Shown here piece by piece: positions 45,676-54,786 of a stretch of 64,000 nucleotides of DNA (position 1 is its first letter; every line of letters starts with the position of its first letter). The DNA is from Williamsia phyllosphaerae. GTDB taxonomy: Bacteria; Actinomycetota; Actinomycetes; Mycobacteriales; Mycobacteriaceae. Under the pieces are notes generated by a model that saw only the letters and a list, made by a program, of their open reading frames with translations, had not been told where the DNA came from and did not search any database. The translations under genes were made by a program, and so were the position numbers. The stretch is from positions 1,240,001-1,304,000 of the forward strand of contig NZ_BMCS01000001.1 in the NCBI RefSeq assembly GCF_014635305.1, read 5' to 3'.

Positions 45676-45724
45676 CTGGTCATTGAATCATCGTCGGGGG
45701 CGCATCACGCGCACATACCGCCGA

Positions 45725-46357
45725 TCAGATCAGGGTCGACCAGTAGTACCAGAAGTGTTCTGCGATCAGCAGTATGACCACGACGTAGTAGATGACCAGG
45801 ACGGGCCACAACCATCCGACGACGCGCCACAGTGCCGGAACGCTGCTCAGGCGAGCGGCCGTCTGCGCGGCGACGACGAACAGGATCGGGGTGATGGTCC
45901 AGACCACCATGCAGTACGGGCACAACGCGTTGATGCGGTAGATGCTCTCGGTGATCAGGTAGAACACGAACACCATGCCCGCGGTCATGCCGAGGGTGAG
46001 CCCGATCCAGTACCAGACCGGCAGTGCCACCCGGGCGACCACCAGAACACCCGTCACCACGACGATCGCGAACGCCGCGATGCCGATGAGCGGGTTGGGG
46101 AATCCGAAGAACTGCGCCTGCTCGGTGCTCATCACCGAGCCGCACGACAGCACCGGGTTGATGCTGCAGCTCGGTCGGTAGCTCGGGTCCTCGAGGAGTT
46201 TGAACTTCTCGATGGTCAGTGTCGCCGCGGCGACCAGTCCGATGGCCCCGGCGATGAGGATGATCAGACCGGTAACCCGGCCCGGCGCCCAGTCGGGTTG
46301 TTCGATGTCGTCGTCGACAGCCGGGTCCGGTCCGTGGTCGGCGTCGGTCAGCGTCAT
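45725..46357 (-). CDS. Vitamin K epoxide reductase (VKOR) family protein
   Basis: The 210-residue protein has four to five membrane helices. Both needed Cys pairs are present: the loop pair in SCSINPVLSCGSV and the active-site CPYC. In actinobacteria VKOR reoxidises DsbA-like proteins and so takes the place of DsbB. Its ATG overlaps the last base of the DsbA-like stop, showing that the two are expressed and work together. Confidence 0.93.
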   Translation of the reverse strand: MTLTDADHGPDPAVDDDIEQPDWAPGRVTGLIILIAGAIGLVAAATLTIEKFKLLEDPSYRPSCSINPVLSCGSVMSTEQAQFFGFPNPLIGIAAFAIVVVTGVLVVARVALPVWYWIGLTLGMTAGMVFVFYLITESIYRINALCPYCMVVWTITPILFVVAAQTAARLSSVPALWRVVGWLWPVLVIYYVVVILLIAEHFWYYWSTLI

Positions 46358-47166
46358 CACGCGACCGCGGCGTCGACGGCGTCTATCAGCGCCTGCGGCG
46401 TGCTCAGCTGCACGATCTTGCCGTTGAGCTCCACCTGCGGCGTCCCCTGTAGACCGTTCTGCGCCGCATTCTGGGTCTGCTCGGTCACCCAGCCCGCGTA
46501 CTGGCCGTCGTTGACGCACGTGGACACCGACGCGGGTGCGCCGGCGTCGGTCGCCATGGCGGTCAGCTGCTCGTCGGTGAGTCCCGAGGACTGCTCCTCG
46601 GGCTGCTGCGCGTACAGCTCGTCGTGGAAGCCCAGCCAGGTCGACCAGTCACCGCCGCCCGCGGTCGCCTCGGCCACACACGCCGATGCGTTGGCCGCAC
46701 GCGTGGAGTACTTGGTCGACGACATCCGGTCGAGGATGGCGACGGGCTTGTAATCGACGGCCACCTGCGAATTGCCGCGGATCTCCTTGATGGCGTCACC
46801 GAAGATCGACTCGAATTGCTTGCACGCCGGGCACTGGAAGTCCTCGATGAGCGTCAGTGTGGCCTTCGGCGCCTCGACCTTGCCGACCCGGTACGCGCCG
46901 GTGTCGGTGGCCACCGAGGGCGTCGTCCCCGTCGGTGTCGTCCCGGAGGCGTCGGGCGAACCGGCTGCCGCCGTCCGCGGCGGGCCCGCGATCGAGGCCG
47001 TCGTGTTGTTGCCGTTGTCCTTGGTCACGATCAGCCACACCCCGACGGCCACGGCGACCACCACGACGACAACGGTCGCGCCGACCTTGATCAGCAGGCT
47101 GCGACGGCGTTCGTCGGCACGGGGGTCGGTCACCGTCGGGCGACGGTTGTGGTCATTGGCAGCCAT
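46357..47166 (-). CDS. DsbA-like thiol:disulfide oxidoreductase
   Basis: The 269-residue protein has an N-terminal membrane anchor at about 25-48, a low-complexity Thr/Ser/Gly linker and a thioredoxin-like domain with CPAC (EDFQCPACKQF). It ends near LQGTPQVELNGK, containing the cis-Pro. It introduces disulfides into proteins outside the membrane and passes electrons to the VKOR partner. ATG 47166 is chosen because AGGAA lies just upstream. Confidence 0.92.
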   Translation of the reverse strand: MAANDHNRRPTVTDPRADERRRSLLIKVGATVVVVVVAVAVGVWLIVTKDNGNNTTASIAGPPRTAAAGSPDASGTTPTGTTPSVATDTGAYRVGKVEAPKATLTLIEDFQCPACKQFESIFGDAIKEIRGNSQVAVDYKPVAILDRMSSTKYSTRAANASACVAEATAGGGDWSTWLGFHDELYAQQPEEQSSGLTDEQLTAMATDAGAPASVSTCVNDGQYAGWVTEQTQNAAQNGLQGTPQVELNGKIVQLSTPQALIDAVDAAVA

Positions 47167-47278
47167 GAGGTTCCTGAACTCTTCTCGATTGTCGGCCGGA
47201 CGGGCCACGGGGCGTTCGGCCGCCGATGATACGCGGGACGAATGAGGAGAAGATGAAAGATCGGCCGCCCGGAACGGA

Positions 47279-48040
47279 CTACGTGACGGTGACGCCGCCG
47301 TCGACCGCGATCGTCTGTCCGGTGACGTATCCGCCTGCGGCCGACGCGAGCCAGACCGCGGTCGCGGCGAGTTCCGCCGGGTCGCCCATCCTGCCCAACA
47401 GTCGGCGTGCGGCCTGCGCGTCGAGGTAGCCGTGGTCGTACTGATCGGTCATCTCGGACTCGAAGAATCCGGGCGCGATCGCGTTGACCCGGATGCCTTT
47501 TCGACTACCCCACTGCTGCGCGAGGTCGCGGGTCAGTCCGATGATTCCTGCCTTGCTCGCCGCGTAGGCGGCCTGCGGCAGGCCGGCGGTCGTCAGACCC
47601 AGCACACTCGAGATGTTGATGATCGAACTGCCCGGCTCCATCACCCGGGCGGCGGCCTGTGCGGCCCAGTAGGAGCCGTTCAGGTTGACGTCGATGACCG
47701 ACCGGAACTGCTCGGGGGTCTCCCGCGTCGCCGGGACCGCGGTGCCGATGCCTGCGTTGTTGATGAGCACGTCCACCCGACCGAACTCGCCCATGGCCGC
47801 GTCGACCATCGCCTGGGCCTGCTCGGGATCGGCCACGTCGGTGGCGACGCTGAGTGCGCGGCCGCCGGCTGCCTCGACCAGTTGCGCTGTGTCGCCCAGC
47901 TTCTCGACCCGACGCGCCGCCAACACCACCGATGCCCCGGCCTCGGCCGCCGCCTGCGCGAAGGCCACGCCCAGCCCGGAGGACGCGCCGGTCACGATGA
48001 CCACCTTGCCGTCGAGACGGAACATGTCGAGAACGGGCAT
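47279..48040 (-). CDS. Short-chain dehydrogenase/reductase
   Basis: The 253-residue classical SDR has TGASSGLG (nucleotide binding), NNAG, the Ser (INISSVLG) and YAASK and ends with VDGG. This is the standard FabG-like layout. Reaction and substrate are not defined. It precedes, on the same strand, no partner closely; the acyl-CoA dehydrogenase gene lies 55 bases upstream and both may share a transcript. Confidence 0.93.
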   Translation of the reverse strand: MPVLDMFRLDGKVVIVTGASSGLGVAFAQAAAEAGASVVLAARRVEKLGDTAQLVEAAGGRALSVATDVADPEQAQAMVDAAMGEFGRVDVLINNAGIGTAVPATRETPEQFRSVIDVNLNGSYWAAQAAARVMEPGSSIINISSVLGLTTAGLPQAAYAASKAGIIGLTRDLAQQWGSRKGIRVNAIAPGFFESEMTDQYDHGYLDAQAARRLLGRMGDPAELAATAVWLASAAGGYVTGQTIAVDGGVTVT

Positions 48041-48095
48041 CGGGGTCTCCTCTGGTGGTGCGACGTGCGTTCGTCTGGTCAGAGTACGGGGAGGA

Positions 48096-49241
48096 TCAGA
48101 AGCCGAGATCGCGGCCGATGATCTCCTTCATGATCTCGTTGGAACCGGCCCAGATGCGGGTGACCCGGGCGTCTTTCCACGCCTGCGCGATGCGGTACTC
48201 GTTCATGTAGCCGTAGCCGCCGTGCAACTGCAGGCAGGCGTCGAGGATCTTGTTCTGGATCTCGGCGGTCCACCACTTGGCCTTCGCCGCGTCGGCCGCG
48301 CTGAGCTCGCCCTCGGTGTGCGCGGTGATGCAGGCGTCGATGAACGCCTGGGTCACGTCGATCTGGGTTGCCAGCTCGGCGATCGTGAACTTGTTGAACT
48401 GGAACGATCCGATGGACTTCCCGAACGCCTTCCGCTCTTCGACGTAGGTCAGCGTCTCGCCGAACAACGCCTTGGCGTGGGCCAGGTTCGACACCGCCGC
48501 GTTCAGGCGCTCCTGCGGCAGGAATGTCATCATGTGGATGAACCCGCGGTCGACCTCGCCGATGACGTTCTCGGCCGGGACCCGCACGTCGGTGAAGAAC
48601 AGCTCGGCGGTGTCGGACTCGGGCTGGCCCACCTTGTCGAGCTTGCGTCCGCGCTCGAATCCGGGCATGCCCTTCTCGATCGCGAACATGGTGATTCCCT
48701 TGGACTTCTTCTCCGGTGAGGTCTTCACCGCGGCGACCACGAGCTCGGCGTTGAAGCCGTTGGTGATGAAGGTCTTCGACCCGTTGATGACCCAGTCGGT
48801 GCCCTCCTGCTTCGCGGTGGTCTTGATCCCGGCGAGGTCGGAGCCGGCGGCGGGCTCGGTCATCGCGATCGCGGTCACGATGTCGCCGGTGCAGAACCCG
48901 GGCAGCCACCGCTTGCGCTGCTCGTCGGTGGTCAGGTTCACCAGGTACGGGGCGACGATGTCGACGTGGATGCCGAACGCGGAGGGGAGCGCCGCGCTGA
49001 CCCCGGACAGCAGTTCGGTGAACATCGCGTTGAACCGGTAGTCGCCGGCCTCGGAGCCGCCGTATTCCTCGGGTACCTCGAGTCCGAGGAAGCCGGACTC
49101 GCCGGCGTGCTTCCAGATCTCACGGTCGATGTAGCGCTGTTCGATGATCGCCTCGTGCCGTGGGGTCACGTATCGGTCGATGAACTCGCTGACCGATTCG
49201 CCGAACGCGGCGTGGTCGGGTCCGTACAGGGTCCTGCGCAT
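48096..49241 (-). CDS. Acyl-CoA dehydrogenase
   Basis: The 381-residue enzyme has AIAMTEPAAGSDLAGI, WVINGSKTFITNG and ends IWAGSNEIMKEIIGRDLGF. In place of the usual C-terminal catalytic Glu (YEGT) it has WAGS, so the base must be elsewhere, as in isovaleryl-CoA and long-chain types. The start ATG 49241 follows GGGAG. An SDR gene downstream may share the transcript. Confidence 0.92.
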   Translation of the reverse strand: MRRTLYGPDHAAFGESVSEFIDRYVTPRHEAIIEQRYIDREIWKHAGESGFLGLEVPEEYGGSEAGDYRFNAMFTELLSGVSAALPSAFGIHVDIVAPYLVNLTTDEQRKRWLPGFCTGDIVTAIAMTEPAAGSDLAGIKTTAKQEGTDWVINGSKTFITNGFNAELVVAAVKTSPEKKSKGITMFAIEKGMPGFERGRKLDKVGQPESDTAELFFTDVRVPAENVIGEVDRGFIHMMTFLPQERLNAAVSNLAHAKALFGETLTYVEERKAFGKSIGSFQFNKFTIAELATQIDVTQAFIDACITAHTEGELSAADAAKAKWWTAEIQNKILDACLQLHGGYGYMNEYRIAQAWKDARVTRIWAGSNEIMKEIIGRDLGF

Positions 49242-49390
49242 TGGTTTCTCCCACCTCAGTGTGGTGACCGGCGGTGCTTCCTCAGTCGTGTCAATGCTGC
49301 GCGACAACCGTGACCGGGTCAAAACGGTCGTGCGCCGGTGCCGGCAGGGCGCCGGCGTGAGTAGCCGGTCCTACCCCCCGCGGAACGCTT

Positions 49391-51193
49391 TCAGTCCGAT
49401 GACGGAGGCGAATACTTTCGGAGCATCGCCGCCTCCAACCGGCCAGACGCCGGTTCGATCACCAGGCTCCAGTGCCCGGCGAGTATCTGAACGAAGCCCC
49501 AGTGACAGATGCCATCGCGAGATGATGCAGCGAGGTACTCGTCGACACCGTCTCGGATCTCGTTCTCCGAGTCTTCCAACTGGACGACGCCGTCGTGTAG
49601 ACCCTTGCGCGAAACCTCATGGATGACTGCGTGGGCGCGCTCGAGTTCGGCCAGGTCTTCGGCGAAGCGAACGAGTGCGGGTGTCGAGAGATTGGAGGCG
49701 GACAGCGCGATGAGGTCGTCGCGTTCCATGATGGTCACCACCGGTGGCGACGGTGGGAAGCCTCGGAACACGCCGTCGTCATCGGCGGAATCGGCAAACT
49801 CGCGAAAGTCCATGTTGGATATCGACAGGTTGTTCTCGATTCCCCACATCTCCCGCGGGATGATCCGAACCGTCCGACCGCGTCCGTCTCCCCACTCGGC
49901 TCTCTCGTTGTCGACCGCGAGTATCGGGTGTTCGGGATCGGTGAGAGTTCTGCTGTCGGCGATGAACGCGTAGAACGGCGGGCCGTCCCCCATCCGTGTG
50001 AGGAGCTGATCGACGGTCATCCCACTGTTGTTCGGGTCATCTATGCAGAGCAGGTTGGCGCTGAACTGATTCCCGTACCCGTCGTCATTGGGCGCTGTCG
50101 CCTCGCCGACCACGGTTCGCCATAGTTCGTCGTCGCTGAAATCAGTCCGTATGAGCAGCGAGGCCCCGCCGTCGCCGCCCAGGTGGTCGTCGAGTTTGCG
50201 CCCGGTGCCGAGTTGTTCGACCACCGCGGCCTCTCGCAGCTCCGCTTCACGCGACGCGGCCCTCTCTCGAACGGCCTCCGGTGAGACCGGCGGGTCGGGG
50301 AGAATCAGCGAGCTGAGGATCCGATCGGAATCCTCGTCGGTGATCGCACTGAACGCGCGCAGTTCGACCGCCCACGGCCCGATGACCCTGCGTCTCAGAG
50401 ACGGCCAGTGGTCCAACATGAAACTGACCTCCGGCTCGCCGACCTCGGTCAGCCACCGACGCACGCCGACCTGGATCGAACTGACGGTCGCGGTCGATTC
50501 GAGTGCCCCCGACAGCGGATCCCCGTCCAGCGCAGACACATGAACCTCGGTGGGCGGCCATCCGAATTGCGTCGGTGGCATCGCTGCGACCTCTCGCATC
50601 TTCTGTTCGTGGGCCAGTTGTTCCGGCGACTCGAGCTGTTCCTCTGTCTCGACGGTCGGACCGTCCCACACGAACAGCTGTGGGTCGAAATCCTCGTCGA
50701 GGACCGGATCCGACATCTCCAGCCACCTGTCGTCCTGCCTCCAGGACAGGGTGACCCCGGTCTCGGCGTCGATGACAACAGTTACCGGCGAGCCACCCCG
50801 TAGGTCGGCGAACTCGATCTGCCACCCACGTCGGCCGCGTATCGACACCTCGAGGGGCTCGCCCGGTGCTCCCACCTGTGGGTGCGCCATCGGCCCCGGC
50901 ATCGGCCACAGGGTGTGCGCTCTGAACAGCAGGGTGGGCGAGAGCCCGAACGTCGCCACCATGCGATTGGGTGACTTCGACGTGTGCACGGCCACGCCGT
51001 CCTCGCGAAGCCGGTACTCGTCCGTCTCGTTCTCGATGTAACGCGGTGTTCCGTCGGTGCCGACGACTCTCCACCGGTCTGGGGGTCCGAACCAGATGGT
51101 GCTGTCGCCGGCCTCCCCGTGCACGGTCGCACGCAGCGTGCGTCCGATGGTGCTGTAGCTCAGCCCACGGATCTGGGGCCACGAGTTCGTCAT
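49391..51193 (-). CDS. Composite protein with DUF6924-like domain
   Basis: The 600-residue protein has three recognisable parts: an N-terminal region with scattered beta signals (WPQIRGLSYSTIGRTLRATV), a middle with GADL-free helices, and about residues 345-460 that resemble DUF6924 (LLIRTDFSDDELWRTVV, FIADSRTL). The end holds VQLEDSENEIRDGVDEYLAA. It is cytoplasmic by appearance, lacks membrane parts and its role is unknown. DUF6924-like proteins are sometimes found next to toxin-immunity genes, which is only suggestive here. Confidence 0.65.
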   Translation of the reverse strand: MTNSWPQIRGLSYSTIGRTLRATVHGEAGDSTIWFGPPDRWRVVGTDGTPRYIENETDEYRLREDGVAVHTSKSPNRMVATFGLSPTLLFRAHTLWPMPGPMAHPQVGAPGEPLEVSIRGRRGWQIEFADLRGGSPVTVVIDAETGVTLSWRQDDRWLEMSDPVLDEDFDPQLFVWDGPTVETEEQLESPEQLAHEQKMREVAAMPPTQFGWPPTEVHVSALDGDPLSGALESTATVSSIQVGVRRWLTEVGEPEVSFMLDHWPSLRRRVIGPWAVELRAFSAITDEDSDRILSSLILPDPPVSPEAVRERAASREAELREAAVVEQLGTGRKLDDHLGGDGGASLLIRTDFSDDELWRTVVGEATAPNDDGYGNQFSANLLCIDDPNNSGMTVDQLLTRMGDGPPFYAFIADSRTLTDPEHPILAVDNERAEWGDGRGRTVRIIPREMWGIENNLSISNMDFREFADSADDDGVFRGFPPSPPVVTIMERDDLIALSASNLSTPALVRFAEDLAELERAHAVIHEVSRKGLHDGVVQLEDSENEIRDGVDEYLAASSRDGICHWGFVQILAGHWSLVIEPASGRLEAAMLRKYSPPSSD

Positions 51194-51245
51194 GGTCGAC
51201 AAGATAAAGGCGGTTGGTCGCAGTTCATTAGTCTTTCGAAGAAAA

Positions 51246-51548
51246 TCATCCGACCGGACCATCCCCACCGACGATCGCCTGCAATGCGGCCACGTGGCCC
51301 GCGAACGCGTCGCGGCCGGTGTCGGTCAACTGCGCGCGAACGGTGCGTCGGCGCCCGGCACTCAGGCGCTCGGTCACCAGATAGCCCGCGGCCTCCAGGG
51401 TGGACAGCTGCTTCGACAACGCTGAATCCGACAGCGAGAGAAGGTCTCTCAGGTACGCGAACTCCGCCCAGTCGGTCGCGGCCAGCGTCGCCACCAGCGA
51501 CAGGCGGGTGCTCGGGTGGATGAGTTCGTCGAAACGGGCCTCGCTCAC
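51246..51548 (-). CDS. Winged-helix regulator (HTH_34/PadR-MarR-like)
   Basis: This 100-residue protein is one winged helix: STRLSLVATLAATDWAEFAYLRD, then LSDSALSKQLSTLEAAGYL and a wing GRRRTVRAQLT. It starts at GTG, which overlaps the upstream membrane gene's stop by four bases. The symmetrical ACTTTCC repeats upstream of the pair are probably its target. Confidence 0.88.
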   Translation of the reverse strand: MSEARFDELIHPSTRLSLVATLAATDWAEFAYLRDLLSLSDSALSKQLSTLEAAGYLVTERLSAGRRRTVRAQLTDTGRDAFAGHVAALQAIVGGDGPVG

Positions 51549-52009
51549 GCGTGCATCCACCGCCGAAGCGTCTGCAGTATCTCCGGGCCACCGAAACCGA
51601 TGACGGCCGCGACGATCACCGCCGCCCACACTTGCGAATGCCGGGCGCCGTCGGCGTCCAGGGCGAGTGCCGCACCCACTGTGACAGCCACCAGGACGAG
51701 CAACATGAGGATCACGGCGAGCGGCACCCGGCGGTCGGCCACCGCCCGCGAGACTTGCAGCCCGCGGGTCCGTCGTCGACCGTCGAGAAGGCGCGACGCC
51801 ACGGCCGAGTGACCGGCGCCGAAGGCGATTGTCGCCACGGTCGTCAGCCAGACGGGACCGACGGCGCCGATGACGCCCAGCACCACCCACCCCGCCGCCA
51901 TCGCCCACCAGTACCACCGCGGTAGCCCCACCTCGAGGGCCACGTCCGCGCGTGCTCGCCCCACCACGTCGAGCGCCTCGCGGGCCTGCTCAGGTGTCAG
52001 ATCTTCCAT
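51545..52009 (-). CDS. Small membrane protein coupled to winged-helix regulator
   Basis: The 154-residue protein has four predicted membrane helices and an amphipathic start (LTPEQAREALDVVGRARADV). GAGGTGA precedes the ATG at 52009. The regulator's GTG overlaps its stop by four bases. No family beyond this neighbour pairing is recognised; such pairs occur widely in actinobacteria. It might sense or buffer membrane stress, which is only a guess. Confidence 0.75.
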   Translation of the reverse strand: MEDLTPEQAREALDVVGRARADVALEVGLPRWYWWAMAAGWVVLGVIGAVGPVWLTTVATIAFGAGHSAVASRLLDGRRRTRGLQVSRAVADRRVPLAVILMLLVLVAVTVGAALALDADGARHSQVWAAVIVAAVIGFGGPEILQTLRRWMHA

Positions 52010-52021
52010 GACGTCACCTCG

Positions 52022-52065
52022 CTTTCCTGGTTGGAAAGTAGCTTTCACTTTCCTATCGGGAAAGT
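52022..52065. promoter_or_regulatory. Twin inverted repeats CTTTCC-N5-GGAAAG
   Basis: CTTTCC-N5-GGAAAG (52022-52038) and ACTTTCC-N5-GGAAAGT (52047-52065) are two perfect palindromes centred 26 bases apart, just before the membrane protein start and 53 bases before the divergent crotonase GTG. They are probably bound by the winged-helix regulator. Confidence 0.75.
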
Positions 52066-52117
52066 CAACGTCCGGCCCGAACTGCCCGAGCTCTATGGTT
52101 TCTGTCATAGTGGAGCC

Positions 52118-52909
52118 GTGGCGGAGATCGAGTACAGCACCGAAGGGGGCGTCGCGTACGTCCGCCTCCATCGCCCGGACAAGCACAACGGGCTGACGCT
52201 CGGCATGTTGTCGGGGTTGGTCGCAGCCGCCGGACGTGCCGCCGGTGACCCATCGCTGAGGGCGGTGATCGTGCACGGCGACGGCCCGTCGTTCTGTTCC
52301 GGCTTGGACTTCGGTGATGTCGCCGAGCAGGGCGTGCGCGTCGGGAACGCCTTCCTGCCGAACCCGTTCCGCGGTACCAACCGCTTTCAGGCCGCCGCAT
52401 GGGCGTGGCGGCGGGTGCCCGTCCCGGTGATCGCCGTGATCCACGGCCGGTGCTTCGGCGGCGGGCTGCAGATCGCGCTCGGCGCCGACTTCCGGTTCGC
52501 CACACCCGACGCCGAGTTCTCCGTGCTGGAGACGAAATACGGTCTGATCCCGGACATGTCGGCCACCGCGTCCCTGGCCCAACTGACCTCGATCGACACC
52601 GCCAAGCTGCTGACCATGACCGGGGAGGTGTTCGACGCCGAGAGGGCGCGGTCGCTGGGTCTGCTCACCGGCGTCGCCGACGACCCCATGGCCTCGGCGC
52701 ACGACCTCGTCGAGACCATCGCCACCCGATCACCGGATGCGGTCGCCTCGGCCAAGCGGCTGTTCGAGCGAACATGGCATCGGGGTCCGCGGAGGTCGTT
52801 CGGTGTCGAGCGCCTGGCTCAGCTCCGGCTGCTGACGGGACGCAATTCGACGATCGCCCGTAAGGCCGCCGCGACCGGCACCCAACCAGAATTCCGCCCC
52901 CGCGCCTGA
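52118..52909 (+). CDS. Enoyl-CoA hydratase/isomerase (crotonase)
   Basis: The 263-residue crotonase has the oxyanion-hole loop FCSGLDFGDV and the second loop FGGGLQIALGADFRFA. The position of the usual catalytic Glu holds ETKYGLIPDM. It adds water to or isomerises an enoyl-CoA, probably in fatty-acid or aromatic breakdown. A GTG at 52118 matches where homology starts. A hotdog thioesterase gene follows after 24 bases. Confidence 0.9.
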   Translation: MAEIEYSTEGGVAYVRLHRPDKHNGLTLGMLSGLVAAAGRAAGDPSLRAVIVHGDGPSFCSGLDFGDVAEQGVRVGNAFLPNPFRGTNRFQAAAWAWRRVPVPVIAVIHGRCFGGGLQIALGADFRFATPDAEFSVLETKYGLIPDMSATASLAQLTSIDTAKLLTMTGEVFDAERARSLGLLTGVADDPMASAHDLVETIATRSPDAVASAKRLFERTWHRGPRRSFGVERLAQLRLLTGRNSTIARKAAATGTQPEFRPRA

Positions 52910-52933
52910 CGGGCACCGTGAATGGAGAAGCCG

Positions 52934-53374
52934 ATGAACGACCAGGATCTGTCGACTCTGAGTGGACTCGAACTGCTGCGCCACACCACCAGCCTGGACG
53001 ACCCTCCGCCGTCCATCGGACGTCTGCTGGGCATGCGATTCGACGAGATCGACGAGGGCCGCGTGGTGATGTCGCTGGACACGCGTCCCGATTTCTCGAA
53101 TCCGTTGGGCACCGTCCACGGCGGGATCTGCGCGACCCTGCTCGACTCGGTCATGGGGTGTGCCGTGCACACCCACCTGGCCGCGGGTGTCGGGTACACG
53201 ACCCTGGAGCTGAAGGTGAACTACATCCGGGCCGTCGCCACCGACGACGTCACCCTGGTCGCGACCGGCACCACGATCCACGTCGGGCGCCGCGTCGCGA
53301 CAGCAGAGGGCAAGGTGCACAACCAGGAAGGGCAGCTGGTCGCCCATGCGACCACGACCTGTCTGATCCTGTGA
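52934..53374 (+). CDS. PaaI-like hotdog thioesterase
   Basis: The 146-residue protein has the hotdog core with the family motif NPLGTVHGGICATLLDSVMG. Such enzymes cleave acyl- or aryl-CoA. ATG 52934 follows GGAG with six bases between; an ATG 12 bases upstream would sit on the ribosome site. It is probably in the same transcript as the crotonase. Confidence 0.9.
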   Translation: MNDQDLSTLSGLELLRHTTSLDDPPPSIGRLLGMRFDEIDEGRVVMSLDTRPDFSNPLGTVHGGICATLLDSVMGCAVHTHLAAGVGYTTLELKVNYIRAVATDDVTLVATGTTIHVGRRVATAEGKVHNQEGQLVAHATTTCLIL

Positions 53375-53380
53375 CGCCGC

Positions 53381-54628
53381 TCAGGCTGCGGCTCCCTCGG
53401 CGAGGGTCACGGTCGCCGACTGCTGCTGCCCGTTCGCGTCGATCCAGTTGACGGGCACCGAGTCGCCGGGGTACAGGGTGTCGATGGCCTCGGTGAGTGC
53501 GGTGACCGAACCGATCGGTGTGCCGTTGATCGATGTGATCGTGTCGCCGGCCGACAACACCTGTGCCGCTGACCCGTTCTCGAGGACCTGCTGCACGAGC
53601 GCACCGGAGCCGTTGGGGCCGTCGCTCGCGGTCACGCCCAGCATCGCCGAGTCGCCGATGTGGACCGTCGCCGAGCGCGATCCGGAGGTGATCTGATCGG
53701 CGACCGTACGGGCTCGGGCGATCGGGATCGCGAATCCCTCGCCACCACCGGTGTTCTGGCCGCCGAGACGGTAGCCCTGACTGGCGGCGGTGTTCATTCC
53801 GACGACCTTGCCGGACGAGTTCACCAACGGGCCCCCGGAATCCCCGGGTTGGATGTTCGCCGCGATCTGGATCAGCCCGGTCAGCTGTTCCGCCGACCCC
53901 GTCGACTCGTCACTTGCCGTGATCGCCTGGTCGAGGGCGGTGACTCGGCCCGGTGCTGCGGTCGGGTCACCCCCTCCGCCGCCTGCGTTGCCGACACCCA
54001 CGATGGCGTCGCCCACCTTCACGGCGCTCGAGTCACCCAGCGGCGCGGTGGTGAGGCCGGTGGCGCCGGTCAACTTCACCACGGCGACATCGGATTTGCG
54101 GTCGTATCCGACCACGGTCGCGGGGTAGGTACGGCCGTTGCCGAGATCGGTTGCGGTGATCGACGTGGCACCGGAGATGACGTGGTTGTTCGTCAGCACC
54201 TCACCGGTGGAGGACAGGACGATCCCGGTTCCGGCGCCCGCACCGTTCTGATAGCCGAGTTCGGTGTTGATGTAGACCATCCCGGGGACCACGGCCTGCG
54301 CGGCGCGCTGCAGCGTGGCCGAAGCGGTGCCGTCGACGGTGTTGTCCACGCGCTGGACCGGCGCCACGGCCTGTGATCGCGTCGGGGACGCCGCCTGCTC
54401 GTGCAGCGCGGTGGCGCCGAACGCGGTCAGGACGGCGACCGCGACGGTGAGCGCGGCGAGCGCCAACATCCCGAACGGGTTGTACCTGCGGGCCGGTGGC
54501 ATGGTCGGCTGCGGGGGCGGGCCGTATGCGTTGGGCGGTGCCTGCTGCCACCCGCCGGGCGGCATGCCCGGGTCGTACGGACGGTGGCCGTCGGCGCGAT
54601 GGATGTCGTGGTGCGGTTCGTGATTCAC
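53381..54628 (-). CDS. PepA-like trypsin-type serine protease with PDZ domain
   Basis: The 415-residue protein has a Pro/Gln-rich cytoplasmic part, a membrane segment at about 52-76, and a trypsin-like domain with catalytic His149 (TNNHVIS), Asp180 (KSDVAVVKL) and Ser264 (GDSGGPLV). A C-terminal PDZ domain follows (GDTITSINGTPI). It is likely membrane-bound and faces outside, degrading or processing envelope proteins, like M. tuberculosis PepA. The start GTG 54628 has AGGAGG six bases before it. Confidence 0.93.
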   Translation of the reverse strand: MNHEPHHDIHRADGHRPYDPGMPPGGWQQAPPNAYGPPPQPTMPPARRYNPFGMLALAALTVAVAVLTAFGATALHEQAASPTRSQAVAPVQRVDNTVDGTASATLQRAAQAVVPGMVYINTELGYQNGAGAGTGIVLSSTGEVLTNNHVISGATSITATDLGNGRTYPATVVGYDRKSDVAVVKLTGATGLTTAPLGDSSAVKVGDAIVGVGNAGGGGGDPTAAPGRVTALDQAITASDESTGSAEQLTGLIQIAANIQPGDSGGPLVNSSGKVVGMNTAASQGYRLGGQNTGGGEGFAIPIARARTVADQITSGSRSATVHIGDSAMLGVTASDGPNGSGALVQQVLENGSAAQVLSAGDTITSINGTPIGSVTALTEAIDTLYPGDSVPVNWIDANGQQQSATVTLAEGAAA

Positions 54629-54733
54629 AGTGTTCCTCCTGACCACCCAGACAACTCCGCGATCCTGAGAGGTTCCCAACAGCAAGCCCCCACTTCGCTG
54701 AAAATCCTGACCGCGGCCCCGCACAGCAGACGA

Positions 54734-54759
54734 CGCGCCTGCTCCGAGGAGCAGACGCG
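54734..54759 (-). terminator. Hairpin after the MFS transporter gene
   Basis: CGCGCCTGCTC and GAGCAGACGCG pair with a single mismatch around a four-base CGAG loop, 28 bases past the transporter stop. Confidence 0.65.
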
Positions 54760-54786
54760 CCGTGTGGTGGGCGAGATCGGACCCGT

